This document shows positions 23,730 to 31,844 of a DNA stretch of 64,000 nucleotides, piece by piece. How positions within the stretch are numbered: position 1 is the stretch's first letter; each line of letters opens with the position of its first letter. Below the pieces are notes generated by a model. The model saw nothing but the letters and a program-made list of their open reading frames with translations, searched no databases and was not told where the DNA came from. The position numbers and the translations under genes are program-made. Source of the DNA: CAYOZN01 sp964408455 (lineage in GTDB: Bacteria > Planctomycetota > Phycisphaerae > UBA1845 > UTPLA1); NCBI GenBank assembly GCA_964408455.1, contig CAYOZN010000005.1:177503-241502 (forward strand), in the 5' to 3' direction.

Positions 23730-24602
23730 ATGCGAATGGACGCGGCAATCACAACACAGTCTGCCCGGTACGATGCGCGGCGTGTGTTTCGGCGGTCGTT
23801 CGTGGCCGCATTCTTCCTGCATGCATCGCTACTTGCGTATGTGCTGAGTCAGTCCGGTCTGTTGCCGACGGGGTTTGAGCAGGTCGCACCGATGGTGCAT
23901 GGGCAACTGGTGGAGCCGGTTGCCGAGAGCGATAAAGGGCCGCGGGATTCGGCAGGTCCTGGCGAGGCGCCGACCGCCGCCGGAAAGGTGGGCATCGCCG
24001 TTGAACCCGATCGCGACATGGTTCGCGAGATCGCCCGGCAGCTGCTGAGTGCCGAACGTGAGACACCCGATCCCGCCGCATTCGACACGCTGATGCAAAA
24101 GGCGCGGCTTCTGGAGCAGATCAGCACGCCGGAGGAAGTGTCGCGCATGTCGCAGCGCATCCGGGATGCACTCGGTGTGCCGACCTTTCCAGTGGTAAAA
24201 GAGGGCGCCGGGAGCGGGTCCATCGATTTCGACCAGGCGCAGCTGGTCTCCTCGGAGCGGTTGGAAACGCCGGATGCCATCGAGATCCGCGAACACCTGA
24301 TCGATGCGTCCGGCGCGTGGGCCGAGATTGCATACGTTCGCCGCCAATCGCCCGGTGGCATCGTTTATGAACAGGTTTTTTCCGAAGCCGGTCGCGAGCC
24401 CATCCTGTTCGAATCCTCCGCGGAGGAATTCGATGCGGCGGTCGCGCGGCAGCGGCCCTTCGCAATCATCAACCGCTTCCCGCTGCTTCAGAGCCTGCAC
24501 CGCGAGGCGGTCCTGCCTCTGATGGACAAACTCGCCCGCGACGCATCGCCGACGACGCAGCCGGCGCCGCCGGAAAAGCGAGTTAACGAAGAGACTCGCT
24601 AG
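23730..24602 (+). CDS. One-helix membrane protein, unknown function
   Basis: This 290-residue protein has a cytosolic Arg-rich start, one helix (VAAFFLHASLLAYVLSQSGL), and a long soluble part with Pro/Ala/Glu linkers, an EIARQLLSAERET helix and a beta-like domain (IREHLIDASGAWAEIAYVRR). This is the topology of TonB-box or secretion-accessory proteins, but no C-terminal TonB fold is evident. It lies 279 bp before gspF and may be an accessory component (position only). The start could be 23730 or 23736. Confidence 0.6.
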   Translation: MRMDAAITTQSARYDARRVFRRSFVAAFFLHASLLAYVLSQSGLLPTGFEQVAPMVHGQLVEPVAESDKGPRDSAGPGEAPTAAGKVGIAVEPDRDMVREIARQLLSAERETPDPAAFDTLMQKARLLEQISTPEEVSRMSQRIRDALGVPTFPVVKEGAGSGSIDFDQAQLVSSERLETPDAIEIREHLIDASGAWAEIAYVRRQSPGGIVYEQVFSEAGREPILFESSAEEFDAAVARQRPFAIINRFPLLQSLHREAVLPLMDKLARDASPTTQPAPPEKRVNEETR

Positions 24603-24634
24603 CGGCCGGTTTGGTCGCGCGGCCAGGTTCGCAG

Positions 24635-24801
24635 GCAAGGCCAATCGCCTTGCATGGAGGCGCATCCTCCGAGAAAATATGAGCTTACGGCTGTGCAGGG
24701 GCGTCGTGCCAAGTCTCGGGTGATTCCGCCGTCCCGCTGCAATTCACGCAACCAGTCGATGTATAAGCGGGGGTGGATGCGGACGCGCCCGGTGCGTCCG
24801 C
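24635..24801 (+). promoter_or_regulatory. Leader of the secretion operon with two hairpins
   Basis: The 279-bp spacer before gspF holds a 7-bp stem (GCAAGGC/GCCTTGC, 24635-24653) just after the preceding stop, possibly its terminator, and an 8-bp stem (GCGGACGC/GCGTCCGC, 24779-24801) about 80 bp before the gspF start. Neither has a U tract. I see no convincing promoter pair. Confidence 0.35.
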
Positions 24802-24881
24802 GAATGTACGTGAGGCGAATGTAAGCTACTGTCTCGCAAGTCTTTGCACTTCGGGCGGGCAGATCGAAAAGCCAGGACCCC

Positions 24882-26078
24882 ATGCCAAGCTTTACCTACA
24901 CCGCCAGGGATGCGCAGGGCCAGACGGTCAACGGCGTCATCGCCGCCGAGACTCAACAGCAGGCCCTCCGCTCCTTGGATCAGCAGGCCCTGTTTCCCGT
25001 GGACATCCGCGAGGGCGGCAAGGCCAAGAGTGCGGTCACGGGCGGGCGACGCAAGGTCCGCGGCACCCTGGTGGCCGTGTTCTATTCGCAGTTTGCCGAC
25101 CTGCTGCGGGCGGGCGTCCCGGCCTTGCGATCGCTGGACGTGCTGCACAAGCAGACTTCGAACGCGGTTCTGAAGGAAGTGCTGCGCGAGGTGCGTGAAG
25201 AGCTGTCCAGCGGTGAGACACTGGCCGACGCCATGGATAAACACCCGAACGCCTTCAGCCCGCTGCACGTATCCATGATTCGTGCAGGTGAAAAGGGCGG
25301 CTTTCTGGAAGAGGTGCTGACGCGCATTGCGATTTTCACCGAGCGGCAGAACGAGCTGCGCAGCAAGGTGGTCGGCTCGCTCCTTTATCCGGCGGTGCTG
25401 ATGTTTGTCGGCACCGGCATCGTCGTCTTTCTGCTGGTGGTGGTGGTGCCGAAGGTCCGAACATTCCTCTCCGGGGATCTGCCGGCTTTGACGCAGATCG
25501 TGTTCGCGATGTGCGATTTTCTGAGGGATCACGGCCTGGTGGCCGGCGGCATCTTGCTGGTGGCGGTGTTTGCGATCACCGGCGCGCTTCGCAGCAAGAC
25601 CGGGCGCGAATACTTCGATCGCCTGCAGATCATGGCCCCGCTCATTGGCAACATCCTGCGGCTGGTGGCCATCTGCCGCTTCTGCCGCATTCTTGGCACG
25701 TTGCTGATCAACGGCGTGCCGATCCTCCAGGCGCTGAAGATCGCCCGCGATTCGGCGGGCAACCGGGTGCTGATGGGGGTGATCGACGACTCGATCGAGG
25801 CGGTCCGCAAGGGCGCCTCGCTTTCCCTGCCGCTGGGCAAGAGCAATCTGTTTCCGCTCGATATCGTGGACATGATCGCGGTCGGCGAGGAGAGCAACAA
25901 TCTGGATAACGTGTTGATCACGATCGCGGATGCGTACGAATCGCGTACGGCGCGAAAGATCGATCTTGCGGTTCGAATGCTCGAACCGCTGTTACTGGTG
26001 GCAATGGCGGGCGTGGTGGCGGTTATCGCCATAGCGCTGTTGCTCCCGATTTTGACGATGAGCAGTTCCGGGGCCTGA
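24882..26078 (+). CDS. gspF: Type II secretion inner-membrane platform protein GspF
   Basis: This 398-residue protein has the GspF/PilC architecture: the N-terminal MPSFTYTARDAQGQTVNGVI, two homologous T2SSF domains (LLRAGVPALRSLDVLHKQTS and LLINGVPILQALKIARDSAG), each followed by hydrophobic helices. GEKGGFLEEVL and GEESNNLDNVL are the matching conserved box in each repeat. It is the inner-membrane core that contacts the GspE ATPase and the pseudopilus. It is the first gene of the operon. No gspE is near, so the ATPase must be elsewhere. Confidence 0.96.
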   Translation: MPSFTYTARDAQGQTVNGVIAAETQQQALRSLDQQALFPVDIREGGKAKSAVTGGRRKVRGTLVAVFYSQFADLLRAGVPALRSLDVLHKQTSNAVLKEVLREVREELSSGETLADAMDKHPNAFSPLHVSMIRAGEKGGFLEEVLTRIAIFTERQNELRSKVVGSLLYPAVLMFVGTGIVVFLLVVVVPKVRTFLSGDLPALTQIVFAMCDFLRDHGLVAGGILLVAVFAITGALRSKTGREYFDRLQIMAPLIGNILRLVAICRFCRILGTLLINGVPILQALKIARDSAGNRVLMGVIDDSIEAVRKGASLSLPLGKSNLFPLDIVDMIAVGEESNNLDNVLITIADAYESRTARKIDLAVRMLEPLLLVAMAGVVAVIAIALLLPILTMSSSGA

Positions 26079-26158
26079 CGCTGCCGATGCGGCAGACCGA
26101 GCGCCAGGGTATAATGTCGTCCCGGGGCCTTTCAGAACGTTTCAAGGAGTTTAAAGTC

Positions 26159-26608
26159 ATGACGAAGAACAGGACGAGAAAGGTCGCCCGCAAGGGCTTC
26201 ACGCTGTTGGAAATCCTGCTGGTCGTGGGCCTCTTGGCCCTGCTGGCGGCATTCGTGGTTCCGAACCTGGGCAGCCAGGGCGAGCGCGCGAAGATCGATA
26301 TGGCGCGGGCGGGCGTCGGACCGGCCGGGGCGCTGTCGCAGCAGATCGAGCTTTTCAAGTTCCAGTGCGACAAGTATCCCGAGTCGCTCCAGGACCTGAT
26401 CGAAAAGCCCAGCGATCCCGATCTGGAGGAAAAGTGGAAGGAGCCCTACATCAAGGACGCCCAGGGGCTGAAGGATCCGTGGGGCCGCGATTACAACTTC
26501 CGCGCCCCCGGCGAGAAGAATCCCAAGGGCTTCGATTTGTGGAGCTCCGGCCCCAACGGCATTTCGGGCGACGAGGATGACGTCGTCAACTGGCAGAGCG
26601 ATCGCTGA
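26159..26608 (+). CDS. gspG: Major pseudopilin GspG
   Basis: This 149-residue protein begins with a short leader and the prepilin peptidase site KGFTLLEILLVVGLLALLAA (Gly-Phe-Thr-Leu-Leu-Glu). The C-terminal region DPWGRDYNFRAPGEKNPKGF and the acidic GISGDEDDVVNW tail are the GspG calcium-site region. The ATG at 26159 follows AAGGAG at good spacing. A prepilin peptidase is required for processing but is not in the window. It is the second gene of the operon, 80 bp behind gspF. Confidence 0.95.
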   Translation: MTKNRTRKVARKGFTLLEILLVVGLLALLAAFVVPNLGSQGERAKIDMARAGVGPAGALSQQIELFKFQCDKYPESLQDLIEKPSDPDLEEKWKEPYIKDAQGLKDPWGRDYNFRAPGEKNPKGFDLWSSGPNGISGDEDDVVNWQSDR

Positions 26609-26672
26609 CACGCCGGCGGCGCCGGCGAACGGCCGGCCCGGTGATCGCACGTGATCGCCCGTGAGTGCCGAC

Positions 26673-28058
26673 ATGATGGCATTTCGTTCATATCGCGCCC
26701 GTGTCACCTGGACCCGTAGCACCGCTTTGCAACCGGTAAAGCGGACCGGCGTTGGTCCATTGCCGCGCCGCGCTTTTACCCTGTTCGAAGTCGTCATCGT
26801 CATCGGCCTGCTCACGATCATGGCCGGCTTTGCCTGGCCTCTCTACCAGGATCGCATCCGGCAGTCGGCCATGCCCGAGTCGGCCCAGCGCATGCGGGAC
26901 CTGCTCTTCATGGCACGTGCCGAGGCGCAGGCACAGCATCGCCGCGTGCGGATTCGCTTCGAGCCCCTCAAGCAGCATCCGCTCATCGAGATCGAGCCCG
27001 ATCCCATCTACTATCCCAACCAGTGGAACCCGCTGGAGACCATGTGGACCAGCGAGGCGATGCTGCTCGACGACGTGCAGGTGCATCGCATCGAGCCCGG
27101 CCGCCCGATCTACATGATCCCCATCTCCCAGCAGGAAGACGCGGACTCGGTCGCCGACGACATTCAGGAAGAAGAGGAGATCGTCGCCGAGTTCGATCCC
27201 ACGCTCGGCGGGGCCGCCACGACCGAAGACATCGAGCTCGACGAAGACCGGCCCATGCTCATCTTCGAATCCGACGGATCGACCGACTGGGCCACGCTCG
27301 TCCTGAGCACCAAGCCCCTCGCAGAAGAACTCGAGGAAGAGGACGACCAGGTCTGGATCGTGCTCGACGGTCGCACCGGCATCGCCACGATTCGCGACAA
27401 GGTGACCGAAGAGCAACTGGCCGATCCCGAGTTTTACGTCGATCGCGACAAGCTCGAACTGCCGTTGGACGCCGACGTCGACGACCTGTCGTTCGCCATG
27501 TACGACCCGGCGGCCGAGGCCATGGGCTCGAAGGACACGGGCGGCGGGGCAACACCGGGCGGCGGAGGCTTCGCAGGCCGCGGCCTCGGCGGGGACAAAT
27601 TGCCGGATGGCGCCGGTCAGTTGGATCCCGATCAACTGGGCGAACTGGGCGACGCCATCGGCGATAAGGTCGGCGATCAGTCTCCCCGCGGCGGTCAGGG
27701 CGGATCGCGCTTCGGCCCCGGCGGTGATCGCGGTCCTCGCGACGGTCGCGGCGGTTCAGGAGAGGGCGGCGGCCGCTTTGGCAATCGCGGCGGACAGGGC
27801 GGCGGGCGCTCTGAAGAGGGTGGCGGACGATCAGGCGGTCAAAATGGCCGTGGGGGCGGAAGAAACGCTGGCTCAAACGGCAACGGCGCCAATGGCGGGG
27901 GGCCTTCCAAACAGAATGACACAGGACCGAAATCGGGCCAGGGCCTGGGTCAGGAGCTCGACCGGGAGCTCGCAGACAGCGATTTGACCGACCAGGAGCG
28001 CCAGAATATTCGCAATACCATGGGTAACGGCGGGCGGCGCGGCGGTCGGGGCCGTTAA
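26673..28058 (+). CDS. Minor pseudopilin GspH-like with long Gly/Arg-rich tail
   Basis: This 461-residue protein has a prepilin-like N-terminus, RRAFTLFEVVIVIGLLTIMA, with Ala in place of the usual Gly at -1. A GspH-like soluble domain follows (ESAQRMRDLLFMARAEAQAQ). Residues about 120-290 are acidic; the last 150 are Gly/Arg/Asn-rich (GRFGNRGGQGGGRSEEGGGR). Known GspH proteins are 150-190 residues, so the tail is extra. The Ala at -1 could slow or prevent cleavage by standard peptidases. The start is taken at 26673; GTG at 26661 is also in frame. Confidence 0.75.
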   Translation: MMAFRSYRARVTWTRSTALQPVKRTGVGPLPRRAFTLFEVVIVIGLLTIMAGFAWPLYQDRIRQSAMPESAQRMRDLLFMARAEAQAQHRRVRIRFEPLKQHPLIEIEPDPIYYPNQWNPLETMWTSEAMLLDDVQVHRIEPGRPIYMIPISQQEDADSVADDIQEEEEIVAEFDPTLGGAATTEDIELDEDRPMLIFESDGSTDWATLVLSTKPLAEELEEEDDQVWIVLDGRTGIATIRDKVTEEQLADPEFYVDRDKLELPLDADVDDLSFAMYDPAAEAMGSKDTGGGATPGGGGFAGRGLGGDKLPDGAGQLDPDQLGELGDAIGDKVGDQSPRGGQGGSRFGPGGDRGPRDGRGGSGEGGGRFGNRGGQGGGRSEEGGGRSGGQNGRGGGRNAGSNGNGANGGGPSKQNDTGPKSGQGLGQELDRELADSDLTDQERQNIRNTMGNGGRRGGRGR

Positions 28059-28284
28059 TGGCGCGCCATTCGTCTAGTCTAACCTAAGCAGCAGAAGTAG
28101 TTTATAACAATTCAGGCTCGCCGCGACACGGAGGTGCGGACTTCTCCAGCCCTCGTGCGACATTGGCCGTCATTGGGCGTACAAGGTCGAGGCGAGCGGC
28201 ACCTGTGCTGCGCCGACTGCAAATCACAAGGGGACGGGCGGCTCGCGGCGTCATTCCGGCCGGCTTCCCGATCGAGGGATCTCT

Positions 28285-29166
28285 GTGCGGTGCTCAATTC
28301 ATACAGCCCGGCGCAAACGTCGAGCGGCAGCGTTACTTGAGGTGGTGCTGTCGCTGGGCATTCTCATTCTGGCCATGGGCACCGTTGGCATCGTGTTCAA
28401 GAATGGCCACGACAACGTGATCATGGCGGATGAACTGTCGCGGGCCATGCTGCTGACCGACCGGCTGATTGCCGAGTTCGACACGCAAATTCTCGAAGAA
28501 GACATGCGCGAACTGGTCGGCGCCTTTGGCGAAGAGGCGCCGGGCTATTGCTTCCGCGTTGAGCTCAACCCGTCCGAACGGATCGCGGGCATGCTCGAAG
28601 TGGACATCGAAATCTACGACGGCGATCCCAGCGGCCCGGAAGAGATGGTCCGCCAGATTCTCAGCACCCGGGTCTTCCGCGCGCAGCCGATGGGCATCGA
28701 CTTCGAGCGCGACTTCGGGCTCGACCAGGACCAGATTCAACAGCTTACCGACGCGATCCCCGGCGGGGCACAGGTCTTCGATCCCACGAATTTCGATCCG
28801 CGCGCGCTGGCCTCGCTCGATCTGGACACGCTCATCGAGCTGTTGCCGACGCTGATTCAGGCCTTCGGCGGCCAGTTTGGCGCAGGCGAGCTCGACCAGA
28901 TCATCAACGCGGTGAAATCGGGAGATGTGGGACAGCTACAGGAGATCGCCGGCCAGCGGGGTGGTCTTTCGTTGCCCGGCGGCGGATCGTCGCCATCCGG
29001 CGGCGAGTCGCCGAACGCAGGCCAGGGCGGCCGACCGCCGCGCGGGTTGCGACCTGCCGGCGGGGAGCAGGGCAGCGAGGGTGACGCCGGATCGCAGCCG
29101 CCGCGTCGCGGCAACCGCGGACGAGGAGGTGCAACAGGCGGCGGTGGCCGGGGAGGCCGAGGATGA
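28285..29166 (+). CDS. Minor pseudopilin GspI-like with Gly-rich tail
   Basis: This 293-residue protein starts at a GTG, preceded by GAGGGA. Its leader is MRCSIHTARRKRRAAALLEV, with Ala at -1 instead of Gly, then VVLSLGILILAMGTVGI. The middle is helical with acidic helices (FDTQILEEDMRELVGAFGEE; LDLDTLIELLPTLIQAFGGQ), and the last 90 residues are Gly/Pro/Arg-rich. It overlaps gspJ by ATGA. Assignment to GspI is from operon order (H-I-J-K) and not from sequence alone; it could be another minor pseudopilin. Confidence 0.65.
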   Translation: MRCSIHTARRKRRAAALLEVVLSLGILILAMGTVGIVFKNGHDNVIMADELSRAMLLTDRLIAEFDTQILEEDMRELVGAFGEEAPGYCFRVELNPSERIAGMLEVDIEIYDGDPSGPEEMVRQILSTRVFRAQPMGIDFERDFGLDQDQIQQLTDAIPGGAQVFDPTNFDPRALASLDLDTLIELLPTLIQAFGGQFGAGELDQIINAVKSGDVGQLQEIAGQRGGLSLPGGGSSPSGGESPNAGQGGRPPRGLRPAGGEQGSEGDAGSQPPRRGNRGRGGATGGGGRGGRG

Positions 29167-30023
29167 CACGCGCGCGGCACTTAACGGCGTGCGGCCGCCG
29201 TCGCGGCATGACGGTGCTGGAAGTGGTGCTGGCCATCGGCCTGATGGTGATGGTCAGCGTCATGATGTTCACTTTTTACGACCAGTGCCTGCGCCGCCGC
29301 GAAGTGGTGAAGGAATCGATCAGCAGCGGCTACCTGGCGAGGGCCATCGCCCACAAGATTGCCGACGAGATTCGCTCGGCCAACGGCTTCGTGGCGCAGG
29401 CCGGCCCCGGCATCACCGGCAAAGAGCGCATGATCACGCTCCAGACCATCGCCATTCCCGATCGCAAGGTGTTCAGCGTACTTGGCATCGAAGACCAGGC
29501 CCCTCCGGCCGAGTGCGACGTTCGCCAGGTGCAATACTATCTGGCCTACGACGAGGACGAGGCCAACTACCAGTACGCGGACGGCACCACCGGCGCGGCG
29601 CCCATGGGTCTGGTGCGGCGGGAAATCAAGACGCTTTACCAGGTGCTGCTCGACGAGACGAAGCGCAAGAACGTCGATCTGGATTTGCTCGCACCGGAGA
29701 TCAAGTACCTGCGCTTTCGCTATTTCGACGGTGTCGAGTGGCTGGACCGCTGGGACCTGGGTCAGCAGCCCGAGGGGAAGCTGGGCAATTCGCTTCCCCA
29801 GGCGGTCGAAGTGACGATCGGCTACGGCGAGGTGCCGCCGCCCGACGTGGAAGAAGAAGAGGAGCTCGGTGACAGCGATTCGCTGCCGGCGCCGCCGGAG
29901 CCCTATGCCCGCGACAAGTACACGATCATGGTCCGCCTGCCGCAGGCGGATACGTTCTTCGGCTCGCGGATGATGCGGGCCCAGCGACGCTCGCGGATGT
30001 CGTCGGCGAGCAGCGGCGAATAG
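29163..30023 (+). CDS. gspJ: Minor pseudopilin GspJ-like
   Basis: This 286-residue protein has the cleavage site CGRRRGMTVLEVVLAIGLMV (Gly at -1, Glu at +5). The soluble part has the GspJ-like sequence EIKYLRFRYFDGVEWLDRWD and VEVTIGYGEVPPPDVEEEEE, which are the conserved beta strands of GspJ preceded by a long acidic linker. Its start overlaps the previous stop; gspK follows 36 bp later. It forms the tip complex with I and K. Confidence 0.85.
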   Translation: MTRARHLTACGRRRGMTVLEVVLAIGLMVMVSVMMFTFYDQCLRRREVVKESISSGYLARAIAHKIADEIRSANGFVAQAGPGITGKERMITLQTIAIPDRKVFSVLGIEDQAPPAECDVRQVQYYLAYDEDEANYQYADGTTGAAPMGLVRREIKTLYQVLLDETKRKNVDLDLLAPEIKYLRFRYFDGVEWLDRWDLGQQPEGKLGNSLPQAVEVTIGYGEVPPPDVEEEEELGDSDSLPAPPEPYARDKYTIMVRLPQADTFFGSRMMRAQRRSRMSSASSGE

Positions 30024-30059
30024 CGGGGGATCGCGATCGCCACGCTGCAAACAGTAGAA

Positions 30060-31844
30060 ATGGCAATGAAAACGACCATCCACAGGCCATCGCCACGTTA
30101 CGCGCGCCGCGGCGGGCGCCGCCCGCGCCGCGCGCTGATGCTCGTGGTCGTGCTGTTCATGGTCGCCCTGCTGGCGCTACTGGCCGCGTCGTACAGCTTT
30201 ATGGTGCGGGCGCACGTCAGCGGCGTGATGGAGCGATCGAGACAGTTCGAGGCCCGCCTGGCAGCCGATGCCGGTCTGCAGCATGCCATCGTCACGCTGC
30301 GTATCAGCCGCGGCGATGTCGATTCCTGGTACGACAATCCCGTCGCCTTTCAGGGTGCGCCGTTCATCGGTGTCGAGGGCGAGGATGCATCGCAGCAGTA
30401 CCAGCCGCGCAGCGAAGACGGCATGTACGATCCCAATGCCAGCAAGGTCACGCGCTACAGCCTCTACGCGCCGAACTTCGAAGAGCCCGATCGACCGCGA
30501 TTCGGCTTTACCGACGAATGCGCCCGGCTCGACGTCAACATCGCCAGCGAGTACCAGCTTCGAACGCTGTTCGAGCAGATCATCCCGGCCGAAGCCGATG
30601 TCGAAAACGCGGTGGACGTCAACGTGCTGGTCGATTCGCTGCTCGACTGGATCGATGCCGACTCCACGGCACGCTCCAGCGGCGCCGAGAACGACTACTA
30701 CACCACGTTGATTCCGCCGTACGCATGCAAGCAGGGGAAGCTTTCCACGGTCGAGGAGCTGCTGCTCGTTCGCGGCTTCACCGGCTGGGTTGTCTATGGC
30801 GAGGACTACAACCGCAACGGACTGCTCGATCCCAACGAGGACGACGGCTCGGAGTCTTTTCCGCCCGACAATTCGGACGGCCTGCTGTTTCGCGGCGTCT
30901 CAGCCTATCTCACCGTCTGGTCGATGGACTCGAACACATCCGGCGATAATCGCGCCCGCATCAACCTGAACATGCAGGACGTCGAGAAACTCCAGGAGCG
31001 CCTCGAAGGTGAAATCGACGGCGATCTGGTGGACTACATCGTTCGCCTCCGCTCTTCGGGCACCGCGTTTAACAGTGTTATGAATCTGCTTCCGGCGCCC
31101 CCTCCACCGGAAGAGGAGGAACTACCCCCGGAGGATGAGCAAAATCCGCCGGACGATGGGCAGAATCCGCCGGACGATTCGCGAAACCCGCCCAAAGATG
31201 GCGAAACCCCCCCGACAACACAGCCAGACGGGGAGGAGGGCGGCTCCCAGCGTGACGGCGATTTTGAATCGGATCAGGCCGGAGGTTTGTCCGATCAAGG
31301 TCGCGATACACGCAGGTCCGAGAATGGTGGCCCGACGTCCCGGTCCGCGGCACCTGTGTTCAGGAACCTTACGGATGAGGAGCCGCCGGGCACCTATGAA
31401 GATCTGCCCATCATCCTGGATCGTCTCACGACTGATGTGGCGCCTTCGAAGGCTGGCCTGATCAACGTGAGCACTGCGCCGCGCGAGGTGATCGCGACCA
31501 TCGAGGAGCTGACGCCGGCACAGGTAGACGCGATCGTGGCCATGCGCCAGTCGCTGGCCTCGGCAGATAAGAGTACGCCCGCCTGGCTGGTGACGTCGGG
31601 CGCGATCGACGAATACACGTTTCGGCGGATTCTGAACAAGGTGACGACGAAATCGAACATCTATCGCATCGAGGCCGTCGGCTTCGGCGATAACATCGGA
31701 ACGATCGAGCGGCATCTGACCGTGCTGCAAATGCGCGGGCCGATACCGCAGGTCATGTACTATCGCAATCTGAACCCGCTGGGGATGGCGTACATGCCAC
31801 ACGGCGAAGAAACAAGGGGGCCGACGAACACATCGGCGCAGTAA
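30060..31844 (+). CDS. gspK: Tip pseudopilin GspK-like with acidic Pro-rich insert
   Basis: This 594-residue protein has an N-terminal helix ALMLVVVLFMVALLALLAAS, then the GspK-like helical domain (FTDECARLDVNIASEYQLRT) and LLLVRGFTGWVVYGEDYNRN. A 120-residue Pro/Asp/Glu/Gly linker (about 345-435) separates it from a second helix-hairpin-helix-like region (GLINVSTAPREVIATIEELT). GspK is usually about 320 residues, so the linker and tail nearly double it. It lacks a standard prepilin cleavage motif, as some GspK proteins do. The stop overlaps the next start (TAATG). Confidence 0.88.
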   Translation: MAMKTTIHRPSPRYARRGGRRPRRALMLVVVLFMVALLALLAASYSFMVRAHVSGVMERSRQFEARLAADAGLQHAIVTLRISRGDVDSWYDNPVAFQGAPFIGVEGEDASQQYQPRSEDGMYDPNASKVTRYSLYAPNFEEPDRPRFGFTDECARLDVNIASEYQLRTLFEQIIPAEADVENAVDVNVLVDSLLDWIDADSTARSSGAENDYYTTLIPPYACKQGKLSTVEELLLVRGFTGWVVYGEDYNRNGLLDPNEDDGSESFPPDNSDGLLFRGVSAYLTVWSMDSNTSGDNRARINLNMQDVEKLQERLEGEIDGDLVDYIVRLRSSGTAFNSVMNLLPAPPPPEEEELPPEDEQNPPDDGQNPPDDSRNPPKDGETPPTTQPDGEEGGSQRDGDFESDQAGGLSDQGRDTRRSENGGPTSRSAAPVFRNLTDEEPPGTYEDLPIILDRLTTDVAPSKAGLINVSTAPREVIATIEELTPAQVDAIVAMRQSLASADKSTPAWLVTSGAIDEYTFRRILNKVTTKSNIYRIEAVGFGDNIGTIERHLTVLQMRGPIPQVMYYRNLNPLGMAYMPHGEETRGPTNTSAQ

